From the NCBI GenBank assembly GCA_032160705.1, contig JAVHVE010000073.1, positions 310,001 to 374,000 of the forward strand: a DNA stretch of 64,000 nt, given 5' to 3'. The stretch is from QHXM01 sp032160705 (lineage in GTDB: Bacteria > Acidobacteriota > Blastocatellia > Pyrinomonadales > Pyrinomonadaceae). Position numbers and translations under genes: made by a program. Shown here piece by piece: positions 34,680-43,871 of the stretch. The notes below the pieces were generated by a model. It was not told where the DNA came from and ran no database searches. It worked only from the letters and a program-made list of their open reading frames with translations. Every line of letters begins with the position of its first letter. The first letter of the stretch is position 1.

Positions 34680-37421
34680 TTAAAAATACATCGCAAGGTT
34701 ATTAATATACTCGTCCAGATTCGTGCTGACTACTTCCATATTTTGAGAAGTCAGCCAACTTGTCTCAAGCACATTTGTACGGGGGTTAACCACCCAGGAT
34801 TGCCTACTTATATTTCCTTTCTCACGGAGACTGTATATGAGCGCGCGCTCGTGCCAGCTATGTGCGCGGTGACCCAAGACCAAGTATCCAGAATTCTTCA
34901 GGGTCGCCCTGATTACCATCGGGAGCGATAAGCTTAAATCAGCACGTCCCGAATATTGAAGATGATCATCTTCGGTAATTACAAAACTTGCATAGTCTGC
35001 GTCATCGTTCAAGTTCGATGACCGGGTTAGAGACACTGACCCGTACACTTTAATGATGATTGGGTAGGAATCATTCTCAAAGTCAGTAGATTGTGTTTCA
35101 AGAATCACAGGGGTCCGGTTATCAGGCGAATAATGAAGGAAGTTCCCTGCCATTCCGTAGCCGTACGCATTGGCCATATAAGAAAGCACATGATAAGGCT
35201 CTCCGGCGCTGTCAAAAGCATTTTCTATAACTCTATCGTAATTTGTAGTGATGAGGATCAGCCTTTTGCGTAAGGGGTATAAGCTGCTGCGGAGATTCTT
35301 TTCCCGTAATCTTGCCGGCAAAGACGCACAGAACAGATGAATAGGATTGGGGGCGTAATCAAAATCAAAAATATTGGCTAACGTTTCATAAATAGGCCCT
35401 ACCCCATGAATAACCTTCGCATATTGTGCAACTCGGGCGAGATCTATCACTTCGTTCTGGGGGTAAGCATAGACCCGACTGAGATGCATTGCCAGTTCTA
35501 GGTTGCTCGGTAAAGATTCACCTATTACCCATGCCCCCTCAGGAGAGCGTCCCACGAGATTAACACCATTGCCTAGTAGGATGACTACGTACCCTTCTAT
35601 GAGCGACCGACTTACAACCTTAAAGTGAGTGCTCAGGTGCGAAAAATCTAAAGGCCGTTTTTCAGTTTCGGCCACTTTATCCAGAGGCCCCCCGGATTCT
35701 TCTTCTTGAGAGGTAATCTCGTCTTCGACCCTCAACTGGTTTAAAACCATTTGCGCTAAAGAGGCAGCCGCTTCACTCCTTTTTGAAGTAGCAAACCTCC
35801 TCAACACCTCCCGTGCCTGGGAGGACATGGTCTTGTGCTGGAGAGCCGCGCGTAGAAGCTCGACAGCCAGCGGCGTTTCATACCGCTCGAGATTCTTGAT
35901 AATTGTCGCTGCTAATAACGGCTGACCGAGCGCCTCCAGCAGGAGTTCGAAAGCACTCGAAGCATGTTGCTCGGCCACAAGCAACTGGGTAAGTAGGTAT
36001 ACAGCGTTGGAGGCGCGCACAAGGTATTCGTCTCCGACCTCCACCCCGCTTCCGGCATATAACACTTCTTTGAGAATACCCCAAGTACTGACATCATATT
36101 TGGAGGTAAGGTTGAACCAGACATGCATGTCCAATCCGTACTCTAGGGACGAGCGAAACAAAAGCTCCGTCTCGTCATTTCCCAAGATTAGTTTCCTGAC
36201 ATCTTCATCCCGTACATATTCTGAGACTTTTACCACATCATCCGACGCGAGGAGTTCTCTGTCGCGCTTGTAAGCATTCCATCCCGCTCGGAGTATTCGA
36301 CGAGGCCACACAGCTCTTACCCGAATTGCCAATTTATCCAGATACTCAACCAGGTAGTCGTGCAGCAGCTCGATGACAGGCAGCGCGTCGCGAACACCCG
36401 TGCGAATCAATTGCGAGATCTCCAAGTGCTGTATCAAGTCTTGCAACGACGCCTCGTCAGTCTCCAGGTCCTTAATGAGCCCGACGAGGTCACGGACGTA
36501 CTTGATACTGCGGGGAGGCGGAGTACGAAGTTGTGGTAATAATCTGTTGAGGAGTCGTAATTGCTCCTCCGTTTCAATCTTTTCGAACTCATCCTCAAGG
36601 CGGCGGTATAGTATTTGTCGAGCAATATTAGCTTCTCCTAGCTGCCAACCCGATTTCTGGTAGTGGCTGAACTTAATCTGATCGTGCTCCCTTTCCCGCC
36701 AAAGCGCGTCGCAAATGATTTGCAATTGAGCAGGTTCGACCATCCCGTTGTCGGATAGATCGGCAATCAGTTTGTCCACCAACCTGTCTTCAATTACGAC
36801 TCCGAATTTTTCGGCCGGACGTTTGATGGCCTCTCGCGCCTGACTTTCGTCGAACCAGCGCAGACGTAGATTTGATTCGTTATGGAAGATTGTAGGTATT
36901 TTATCGCGGAAAGCATCTAACTCGAAAAACCATTCTTCCCGCATTGAGAAAACGATGTGCACGCCGGAGTCCGGGTTCTCATAAATATCTGCAATGTCTG
37001 AGATGAATTTCAGTCCGGCGTCGGAATCCGCTTTTATGTAGGTAAAGAATTCCTCGAATTGATCGAAGAAAAGCACAAGGGGCTTTTTATGTGTCTCTTT
37101 GAACAGGTATTCTAACTCCTCCATCAAAGATTCCTTTGATGAGTTGAAGAGACCTAATTCCTTTCTGAGAGACTCCACCGGGTCCTGCCTGACTTGCACT
37201 AAAAAAGTTTTATAGTCTCGGTCCTCAAGTCGCGGTCTGACGCCAGCATTGATGAGTGAAGTTTTTCCGGTCCCTGTTTTGGCGAACAGGACGACTAGGC
37301 GGCTCACGACGATGTCTGCGAGAAGGGTTAGGATTTCAGGCTCTCTCCCGAAGAAGATGTCCCTGTCGTCGAATTCGTAGTAATCGAGATACTTGTAAGG
37401 CGAGCGCGGCAAGGTGCTCAT
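34680..37421 (-). CDS. nSTAND1 NTPase fused to a C-terminal SIR2-like domain
   Basis: 913 residues. The N-terminal nSTAND1-type STAND NTPase starts SPYKYLDYYEFDDRDIFFGR (7-26). Walker A is KTGTGKTS (48-55) and Walker B/DQFEEFF is at 116-126. An alpha-helical middle (about 290-590) is probably a sensor or repeat region. The C-terminal SIR2-like domain (about 600-913) has LLGNGVN (615-621), TTNYD (725-729) and VITEDD (814-819). The KxHG catalytic His is Tyr (KVYG, 791-794), so NAD hydrolysis may be lost. STAND proteins act as ligand-triggered oligomeric switches. The start overlaps the upstream SIR2 stop by ATGA. Confidence 0.82.
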   Translation of the reverse strand: MSTLPRSPYKYLDYYEFDDRDIFFGREPEILTLLADIVVSRLVVLFAKTGTGKTSLINAGVRPRLEDRDYKTFLVQVRQDPVESLRKELGLFNSSKESLMEELEYLFKETHKKPLVLFFDQFEEFFTYIKADSDAGLKFISDIADIYENPDSGVHIVFSMREEWFFELDAFRDKIPTIFHNESNLRLRWFDESQAREAIKRPAEKFGVVIEDRLVDKLIADLSDNGMVEPAQLQIICDALWREREHDQIKFSHYQKSGWQLGEANIARQILYRRLEDEFEKIETEEQLRLLNRLLPQLRTPPPRSIKYVRDLVGLIKDLETDEASLQDLIQHLEISQLIRTGVRDALPVIELLHDYLVEYLDKLAIRVRAVWPRRILRAGWNAYKRDRELLASDDVVKVSEYVRDEDVRKLILGNDETELLFRSSLEYGLDMHVWFNLTSKYDVSTWGILKEVLYAGSGVEVGDEYLVRASNAVYLLTQLLVAEQHASSAFELLLEALGQPLLAATIIKNLERYETPLAVELLRAALQHKTMSSQAREVLRRFATSKRSEAAASLAQMVLNQLRVEDEITSQEEESGGPLDKVAETEKRPLDFSHLSTHFKVVSRSLIEGYVVILLGNGVNLVGRSPEGAWVIGESLPSNLELAMHLSRVYAYPQNEVIDLARVAQYAKVIHGVGPIYETLANIFDFDYAPNPIHLFCASLPARLREKNLRSSLYPLRKRLILITTNYDRVIENAFDSAGEPYHVLSYMANAYGYGMAGNFLHYSPDNRTPVILETQSTDFENDSYPIIIKVYGSVSLTRSSNLNDDADYASFVITEDDHLQYSGRADLSLSLPMVIRATLKNSGYLVLGHRAHSWHERALIYSLREKGNISRQSWVVNPRTNVLETSWLTSQNMEVVSTNLDEYINNLAMYF

Positions 37422-38530
37422 CTCCCTCCTTCATCTACACTCCACGTTTCTCGATAAATGCCTTTTTCCTGACATCTCCTTTTCAGTTCATCTGCGAACT
37501 TGTAGACATCTAAGTCATAGATGATGACACCTTTGCTTCGCCAGAAGTCTACCCAGAAGGGCGGTGGGTCTTTTTGAATAGCAAACGAAGTCCGGCGGTC
37601 TGGATGTGGGAGCGTTTCGTGTATGCCCTTATAAATGGTTCTGAAGTCCCAATCTTCAAGACTGTAGCCGAGGAATAGGAGCGTGCTGTCAGCAATGATT
37701 TGCGAGATCAGTGCAGGCACGCCTACATCTTTAATCCCTATGATTGTTAGGAACTTGATATAGTCATCTTCCGTGACAATAATTCGGGGTGGTTTATTTA
37801 TCGTCGTAGGTAGTTTGATCTTATCGACTTGTCCTTTTATGACCTCAGCCTGAGAGTCTTTGAGCTTTTCGCCGCTATGAAGGGATGGCGCGTCGATAAA
37901 AGTCCCGTGGATCTTGTACAGGATGAGCCTTTTAGTTTTCGTCAGGGCTTGCGAAAGCCTCTCTTTAATCTCTTTTTGAGCTTTACCCTTGAATCCATCA
38001 ATAGGCTGGACGACTGATTCGTAAGTTCTGTGTACTTTCTCAAGCGCACTTTCCATTAAACGGTCGTAGTTTGTAGTCACTATTAGTTCTAATGTTTTAA
38101 TGGAAGCGATGGTTTTAAGTAGCTTGGAAGGCTCACAATCATCTGAGAGTGAGGTTCTCAAGAGATCGAGTAAATGTCCGAAGTCGAAATTAGTCTCGAC
38201 CTCGACATGCAAGGCAACGCGGGCCAGATTATGCAGCGTGAGCCTTAACAGATCTTCACGACCGTACTTCTTGAACGAGTCATGGTATTTAACCTCAGCC
38301 AGATCTTTCAATTCTTTAGCGTCTAAAGCCATCAATCTATTAATAAGGTCAAGGGCGACCTTATCAGCCAACGGTAATCCGGCATAAGGATAATTCTCAT
38401 CCCTGCTCCGCACGTTGACAGCAGCGCCAAGAAAGGGGACACAACGCCCCAGGCTCATGCGCCGCAGGATGATATCCCAGTGCATAGGCTTAATTTCAGT
38501 TGAGGGGTCAGCGAGAGATTGGTCTTCCAT
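37418..38530 (-). CDS. Stand-alone SIR2-like (SIR2_2) NAD-hydrolase-type protein
   Basis: 370 residues of the SIR2_2 family found in anti-phage effectors. The NAD-binding loop is FLGAAVN (33-39). The catalytic pair is Asn154 in TTNYD and His208 in YKIHGT. VTEDDY is at 252-257 and LGYSLEDWDF at 287-296. All key residues are present, unlike in the fused partner. Related SIR2 domains (ThsA, DSR2, SIR2-Argonaute) deplete NAD on infection. It is the first gene of a two-gene operon with the nSTAND-SIR2 fusion, so the fusion may regulate or scaffold it (inference). Confidence 0.85.
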   Translation of the reverse strand: MEDQSLADPSTEIKPMHWDIILRRMSLGRCVPFLGAAVNVRSRDENYPYAGLPLADKVALDLINRLMALDAKELKDLAEVKYHDSFKKYGREDLLRLTLHNLARVALHVEVETNFDFGHLLDLLRTSLSDDCEPSKLLKTIASIKTLELIVTTNYDRLMESALEKVHRTYESVVQPIDGFKGKAQKEIKERLSQALTKTKRLILYKIHGTFIDAPSLHSGEKLKDSQAEVIKGQVDKIKLPTTINKPPRIIVTEDDYIKFLTIIGIKDVGVPALISQIIADSTLLFLGYSLEDWDFRTIYKGIHETLPHPDRRTSFAIQKDPPPFWVDFWRSKGVIIYDLDVYKFADELKRRCQEKGIYRETWSVDEGGR

Positions 38531-38720
38531 ATAATGTTTAATTGAGGACTTTGAAATGAGCGCACGGCCAACCTATTGGAAGTATTTTACACTTCTCATA
38601 GGGCATCAAATAACCGAAAAGCAAATATGAGTCAAGTCTCTTATCGACTCTAAAATAATTCTCTATCAGCATCACGCATGTTTTGATAATCTCTTCCTGT
38701 CATGTAGAAACGCCATTGCA
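38531..38720. promoter_or_regulatory. Divergent promoter region of the SIR2/nSTAND locus
   Basis: 190 bp of AT-rich sequence between the SIR2 gene (minus) and the nSTAND-WD40 gene (plus). On the minus strand TTGATG-17 nt-AATACT is a weak sigma-70 match. No palindromic operator stands out. The arrangement allows joint control of both arms. Confidence 0.4.
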
Positions 38721-41600
38721 ATGACAACGAAGAGCATTCATACATCGCCATATAAAGGACTGATGCCCTATTCTGAGGAGGACGCGCCGTTTTTCTTCGG
38801 GCGTGAAACCGATCGCTCCACCATCACGGCTAACCTGTTAGGCTCAGGACTGACTCTTCTTTATGGGGCAGTGGGTGTCGGGAAAAGTTCTCTTCTAGGG
38901 GCCGGCGTTGCTTATAACCTGAGCCTATTCTCGCGAGAGAGCATGAAATTGAATGGCACGCCGGAATTTATCGTTGTCGTATTTAGTTCATGGCGCGAGG
39001 ACCCGGTGGCCGGACTGTCTAAAAGCATTGAGCACTCCGTCCGCAGTATTTTAGGCGAGCAAGTACCTAAAGGAATCCAGCCACCTGATTCTTTAGCTCA
39101 AACAATAAGACTATGGTCGGAGATAGCTAGCTGTCGTCTGCTTATCATACTCGACCAATTTGAAGAATATTTCCTTTACCGCGGGCAGGAACGCGGGCAT
39201 GGGATCTTTTACTCAGAGCTTTCGCAGGCTGTTAATGATCCCAACTTAAGAGTGAGTTTCCTCATCTCCCTGCGGGAAGATGCTCTCTCAAAGCTTGACC
39301 TCTTCAAAGAACGTATCCCTAATCTTTTTGACAATTATCTGCGGGTAGATCACCTGAGTCGCGCTGGTGCTCGCGAGGCTATAAAAAAACCGCTTGAGGT
39401 GTACAACCAGTTAATGGGAGAAGATGGACAATTCTCCATCCAGGAAGAGTTGGTCGAGGAAATATGCGATCAAAGCAGGATTGGGGCTGTCGAATTCATT
39501 CATATGGGTCGCGGAGGAATCGGCGAGGTAGATAATCATGCAGCGAACAATGAGCGGATAGAAACTTCTTACTTGCAGTTAGTGATGATACGGCTATGGG
39601 AATTTGAGAGACAGCGCGGTTCTCATGTATTACGCCTGGAGACGCTTAGAAAGCTTGGCGGAGCCGGTAACATCGTCGGCACCCATCTGGATACAGTAAT
39701 GGAGAGACTACCGAAGGATGATCAAGATGTAGCAGCCGATGCCTTTCGTTTTTTAGTCACCCCTTCCGGGACGAAGATTGCTTACACTGCTAGCGACCTG
39801 TCTGCATACACACTCATCTCAAAAGAAAAAATTAAGTCAGCACTGAGCTATCTCTCAGACCCGTCAGTTCGCATTCTCCGCGTATTCACTTCCGAGTCAT
39901 TTCCGAACTCTGAACCACAATACGAAATATTCCATGACGCAATGATACCGTCGATCATGGAATGGCGTGCGTATTATCTCAGGGATAAAGAAAAGGCACG
40001 GTTGGAAGAAGAAGCGCGACAGAGAATCAGAGAGGAATCAGAAAGGATCAAGAGGCAGCAACTTAGAGCGCGAAGAAAGCAAAGGCAATTGTATGGATTG
40101 ATGATGGTATCGGCCCTGATAACGGTGATGATATCCCTGCTGTATTTTTATGGGGAGAAGCAAAGACACATGGCCGTGGAGGCGGCTAGAGAGGCTGATG
40201 CACAAAAGGTAGAGACTCAGAAGGCGCTCGATACGATCAACGACCTGGACAGGGCTCTCCCTTACTTCAAGTCGGTCATGCGCGGGCACACTGCTTCGGT
40301 CCTGAGCGTCGATTTCAGCTACGACCAGAAGTACATCGTGACCGCCAGCATGGACCGCACGGCGCGCGTCTGGGACGTAGAGACCGGCAAGCTGCTGTCC
40401 GAGATGCAAGGCCATAGCGCGGGCCTCAGGAGCGCAGTCTTCAGCCCTGACGGGAAGTTGGTCGCCACCGCCAGCGACGACCGCACGGCGCGCCTTTGGG
40501 ATGCCGCCACCGGACAGAGCCTCCACACATTACAAGGGCACACGGGCGAAGTCACGTCCGTCCGCTTCAGCCCTGACGGCAACCAGGTGGTCACGACCAG
40601 CAATGATCGCACGGCCCGCGTCTGGGACTCGGCCACCGGCCAGAGTTTCAGTGTATTGGAAGGACATACCGGCCCGGTTACTTACGCCTCATTCAGCCTG
40701 GACGGTTTAACTGTCGTGACGACCAGCACCGACGGGACGGCGCGAGTCTGGGATGTGCTCACCCGTTCGCACATCCCCTTCGTCGGCCACCTGAACGTAG
40801 TCAACATGGCCTCGTTCAGCCCCAACGGGGATTACGTCGTGACGGTCGGCTCGGATTGGGATGTGCGAATCTGGAACGTCAAGGACGGCCGCAGCACCAT
40901 CCTCAAAGGGCACTTAGGTGTGGTCAACAGCGCGGAATTCAGCCCGAACGGGGCTAAGATCGTGACCGCCAGCGACGACAAGACGGCCAGAGTCTGGGAC
41001 GTTCGTACGCACGAGTTTATAGAGTTAAAGGGTCACACCGAGGAGGTGCGCAGCGCGAGGTTTAGCGCCGACAGCACGCGCATCCTGACGGCCAGCGCCG
41101 ACAACACGGCCCGCGTCTGGGACGCTAATTCAGGGAAGGTCCTGTTCGAGCTGCGCGGGCACACCAACGCGGTTACGGACGCTGTCTTCAGCCGGGTGGG
41201 GGATTTGGTCGCCACCGCCAGCCAAGATAATACAGCACGCACATGGGACATCGCCGGCGAGGGCGGTATTCAGGTCACGAAGGTGACGATAGACGCCGAG
41301 CCGGCCACTTATACCGGCCCGTGCCCGGTCAGGGTGAAAGTCACGGCACTGATCACGGCGGTCGGGAGCGGCACGATCAAGTACCACTTCGGCAGGAGGG
41401 GCATGCGGACTGAGCCGGAGAGGATGCTGGAATTCAAGACCTCCGGGACCAAGGAAGTGAGCATCACCTTGAGGCTTGGCGGCAGGACCAACCCGAACTC
41501 CTCCGGGAGCTACTACCTTGAGATCACTTCCCCTCGGCTGCTCACCTCGGCGGAGGACGCGACCTACAGCATCAGATGTCAGTTCCTGCCTAGCAATTAG
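38721..41600 (+). CDS. Membrane-anchored nSTAND1 NTPase with WD40 propeller and C-terminal beta domain
   Basis: 959 residues. The nSTAND1 NTPase begins SPYKGLMPYSEEDAPFFFGR (9-28). Walker A is GAVGVGKSS (49-57) and Walker B is LLIILDQFEEYF (140-151). A charged helix (about 420-455) leads to one membrane segment (457-477). Eight WD40 repeats (about 523-848) follow, then a beta-sandwich-like domain of about 110 residues ending SIRCQFLPSN. WD40 repeats in STAND proteins usually serve as sensors. A single membrane pass puts the NTPase and propeller on opposite sides unless it inserts peripherally. The 5' half is AT-richer than the WD40 half. Confidence 0.82.
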   Translation: MTTKSIHTSPYKGLMPYSEEDAPFFFGRETDRSTITANLLGSGLTLLYGAVGVGKSSLLGAGVAYNLSLFSRESMKLNGTPEFIVVVFSSWREDPVAGLSKSIEHSVRSILGEQVPKGIQPPDSLAQTIRLWSEIASCRLLIILDQFEEYFLYRGQERGHGIFYSELSQAVNDPNLRVSFLISLREDALSKLDLFKERIPNLFDNYLRVDHLSRAGAREAIKKPLEVYNQLMGEDGQFSIQEELVEEICDQSRIGAVEFIHMGRGGIGEVDNHAANNERIETSYLQLVMIRLWEFERQRGSHVLRLETLRKLGGAGNIVGTHLDTVMERLPKDDQDVAADAFRFLVTPSGTKIAYTASDLSAYTLISKEKIKSALSYLSDPSVRILRVFTSESFPNSEPQYEIFHDAMIPSIMEWRAYYLRDKEKARLEEEARQRIREESERIKRQQLRARRKQRQLYGLMMVSALITVMISLLYFYGEKQRHMAVEAAREADAQKVETQKALDTINDLDRALPYFKSVMRGHTASVLSVDFSYDQKYIVTASMDRTARVWDVETGKLLSEMQGHSAGLRSAVFSPDGKLVATASDDRTARLWDAATGQSLHTLQGHTGEVTSVRFSPDGNQVVTTSNDRTARVWDSATGQSFSVLEGHTGPVTYASFSLDGLTVVTTSTDGTARVWDVLTRSHIPFVGHLNVVNMASFSPNGDYVVTVGSDWDVRIWNVKDGRSTILKGHLGVVNSAEFSPNGAKIVTASDDKTARVWDVRTHEFIELKGHTEEVRSARFSADSTRILTASADNTARVWDANSGKVLFELRGHTNAVTDAVFSRVGDLVATASQDNTARTWDIAGEGGIQVTKVTIDAEPATYTGPCPVRVKVTALITAVGSGTIKYHFGRRGMRTEPERMLEFKTSGTKEVSITLRLGGRTNPNSSGSYYLEITSPRLLTSAEDATYSIRCQFLPSN
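40287..41262 (+). repeat. Eight WD40 repeats within the nSTAND gene
   Basis: Each repeat is 41-42 codons. It starts at His (HTASV, HSAGL, HTGEV, HTGPV, HLNVV, HLGVV, HTEEV, HTNAV), has FS-x-[DN]-G in the middle and ends [VL]WD. Repeats are strongly alike, suggesting recent duplication. Confidence 0.9.
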
Positions 41601-41794
41601 GACCACAATTATGTAACTCTGATAAAGTGTTTCTGCTTGTGTTTGACTGTTAACCAGTAAGCTATAGGTGTAGACTTCCAAATGGCAATGATTAAAATTA
41701 AAGAAGGCGAAAAACCCGGCGCAAACATTTACGAAATCTGTATATTTGAAAGTGTTTAGGGAAGGACTTTATTGTTCGTGAACAGTCGCGCTCA
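41601..41794. other. AT-rich right border of the nSTAND/SIR2 island
   Basis: About 190 bp between the convergent 3' ends of the nSTAND-WD40 gene and the methyltransferase gene. A 25-codon ORF (ATG at 41682, stop at 41759; MIKIKEGEKPGANIYEI) is the only open frame and is unrecognised. I found no copy of the 21-bp repeat seen at the left border and no terminator-like stem. Confidence 0.4.
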
Positions 41795-42916
41795 TCACTG
41801 TTTTCTCTGCACTAGAACTTGAAAGCTTTCGCTCATCCCGCCGGGCAGGATCAATTCGCGGACGCTTGAGCGCAGGATTAAGGATTCAGCCTCGTTCGGC
41901 GCTTCCGTGGCTATGCGCTCAAGCTGGTTGAGCAGCCCCGCGTGCAGCAGAAATTTATCTTGCCGCTCGAATCTCACCGTTTGCAATCCTATCTCTTCGC
42001 CCACTCGCCTGACATTCGTCCAATCAATTGTCGTCGTCAAATCCTGCTCACCCGGTCGAGCAAGCAGGTCGTCTGCGAAGCCGTGATGATGAAAGGCTCG
42101 TAAAGTTCCTTCGCGGCGATGCGGAGCAGTGTAAAGATCGTGCGCCTCCGCTCCGTAATCAACTGTGATGAGATAGCCGCGCTTCATGAGAGAGGCAGCG
42201 CGGCTCGTCCATTCTTCAACTTCGAGATTGACTTCCGCTATCTGCCCTTCGGAAAGCTCAACATTGGAGCGGGCAAAATACTCCGCCAGTCGCGGCGTGC
42301 CTGGCTCACGCTTTGTCCAGACAAATCTGTCCTCTTCGTCAAGTCCAACACCTAGCTCATACAATTTGCCGTCATGCACCGTCACTCGATAAACCGGAAA
42401 GGCATCGAGCAACTCATTTGCGAAAACGATGCCTTCACTGACTGCCGCGCCCGCCTCAGCCAGAGACCGGAACTCGACGCGGCCAGCAAATTCGCTCAGA
42501 CGCTGGCTGGCGCGCTCGCGCGAATCTGCGCTCGGCTCATCTATCACGTAGCGAGTAGCGGAAAAGATATGTTGATAATCCCGCCGCAAAGTTTGGAGCA
42601 CGCCGTAAGCGAAATGTCCTGCGCCTGCGCCCGCTTCAAAAATCGTCCAGACGCGGGGCGCGCCTAATTCCTGGTAGAGTTGAGCGAAATAGTTGGCGAA
42701 GGTTGCGCTGAAGAGGAGGCTGCGCTCAGGTGCGGTGCGATAATCTCCGGCGCGCCCCCAGCGTTCGAGGTCGCGCCGGAAGTAGTAGCCTTCACGCTCA
42801 TCATAGAGCGCGATGTGCATCCAGTCTCGAAAGCTGATCGCGCCTGAGCGACGGATGAGCGCGCGAAGGCGTTCAGCGAGCGGCAACGCGCCGGATTCTC
42901 GGTCGCGCGCGCTCAT
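41795..42916 (-). CDS. NDUFAF7/MidA-family SAM-dependent methyltransferase
   Basis: 373 residues. Family features are ISFRDWMHIALYDEREGYY (N-terminus), the SAM-binding loop IFEAGAGAGHFAYGVLQ, VFANELLDAFPVYRV and YLITVDYGAE. The eukaryotic homologue NDUFAF7 methylates an arginine of a complex I subunit during assembly; bacterial substrates are mostly unknown. It forms the right flank of the island. Confidence 0.87.
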   Translation of the reverse strand: MSARDRESGALPLAERLRALIRRSGAISFRDWMHIALYDEREGYYFRRDLERWGRAGDYRTAPERSLLFSATFANYFAQLYQELGAPRVWTIFEAGAGAGHFAYGVLQTLRRDYQHIFSATRYVIDEPSADSRERASQRLSEFAGRVEFRSLAEAGAAVSEGIVFANELLDAFPVYRVTVHDGKLYELGVGLDEEDRFVWTKREPGTPRLAEYFARSNVELSEGQIAEVNLEVEEWTSRAASLMKRGYLITVDYGAEAHDLYTAPHRREGTLRAFHHHGFADDLLARPGEQDLTTTIDWTNVRRVGEEIGLQTVRFERQDKFLLHAGLLNQLERIATEAPNEAESLILRSSVRELILPGGMSESFQVLVQRKQ

Positions 42917-42992
42917 AGTTCATGTCGGCTCTGTAGCATTCGGCCTTTTAAGAGCAATTTTTGGGAGAAAGCGAGTGCGCCTTTGATTCCCT

Positions 42993-43472
42993 TTAGATGC
43001 GCGGGAGGCGCGCATCCGAAAAGAGCCTAAACGTCGCAAAGGCGCGGCCTTGATAATGGGCGGCGCGCCCAAGCGTCTCTAAAAATAGCGCGCAGAGAAG
43101 GCGCATGTTGCCTGATGGAACAATGATCTCTTTCATCAAATCCTCATCGTTGCGGAACAGAGCAAAGCCGCGCTGCCTTGTGGCCTCGACCTCGTTCAAA
43201 TATTCCGCGACGCTCTCCGGCGTTTGCAAAGATTCGGGCAGCGTCCACTCGAATGGATCGTCCCAGAGATTCGTCGTAATGCCACCGAAAGCTTGCTCGA
43301 CCGCGGCGGCGCTTCGCAAGAGATGTTCGCCGCAAGAGTAAACCGGAAGTGCGCCGGGGCGTTGACGAGGCTGCCAGTAGAGTTTCTCTCCCGGCGTTGC
43401 CTCGATCAAAGCATGCGAGCGCGCATGAAGCCGCGCGAACTGCTCATCGAAAGACGAAATTAACTTATTCAT
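42993..43472 (-). CDS. DinB-like four-helix protein
   Basis: 159 residues resembling the DinB/YfiT metalloprotein fold: FARLHARSHALIEATPGEKLYWQP, CGEHLLRSAAAVEQAFGG, and GRAAHYQGRAFATFRL near the C-terminus. His residues at about 49 and 142 could bind metal. DinB-superfamily proteins are often thiol-dependent transferases, but this one cannot be assigned a reaction. Confidence 0.65.
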   Translation of the reverse strand: MNKLISSFDEQFARLHARSHALIEATPGEKLYWQPRQRPGALPVYSCGEHLLRSAAAVEQAFGGITTNLWDDPFEWTLPESLQTPESVAEYLNEVEATRQRGFALFRNDEDLMKEIIVPSGNMRLLCALFLETLGRAAHYQGRAFATFRLFSDARLPRI

Positions 43473-43520
43473 TCATTAAGGGAGCAATGAACAAATCTTA
43501 AAGAGATGCTTCCGATTAAT

Positions 43521-43871
43521 TCAATTCTTGGCGCGACGGTCTGATTCTTCGACAACCGTCCCTAAGCTTCTCCCGCTCAAGTTGAAGCCCGTATAGACGT
43601 GCCCTTTGGCTCCGACCCTTGCGCCGCGCGACGGAACGCCGCGCCGCGTGACGACCCAAATCTTGCCCGTCCCGTCATCCAGCTCGTAAGCGCCCATGTT
43701 AAGTACGCCGTAAGCGTCCGTGACAGTTCCAGTGATGCCCACTTCCTTATCAGCGTATCTTGCGGGATCGGCCAGAATCTTCGAGATTGATTCGCGCTGG
43801 GGACAGGCTGTGAAGAGGAACGTTCCGACGAGAAGAAGAAATAGAAAGCTGATTCGATGACTGGTTCGCAT
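43521..43871 (-). CDS. Small lipoprotein with OB-fold-like domain
   Basis: 116 residues. The signal peptide ends in the lipobox LFTAC (about 18-22), so it is membrane-anchored by lipid. The rest (ISKILADPARYADKEVGITG, GAYELDDGTGKIWVVTRR, GHVYTGFNLSGRSLGTVVEE) has the strand pattern of an OB-fold (tRNA_anti-like). The function is unknown. It is transcribed after the aldehyde dehydrogenase. Confidence 0.7.
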   Translation of the reverse strand: MRTSHRISFLFLLLVGTFLFTACPQRESISKILADPARYADKEVGITGTVTDAYGVLNMGAYELDDGTGKIWVVTRRGVPSRGARVGAKGHVYTGFNLSGRSLGTVVEESDRRAKN

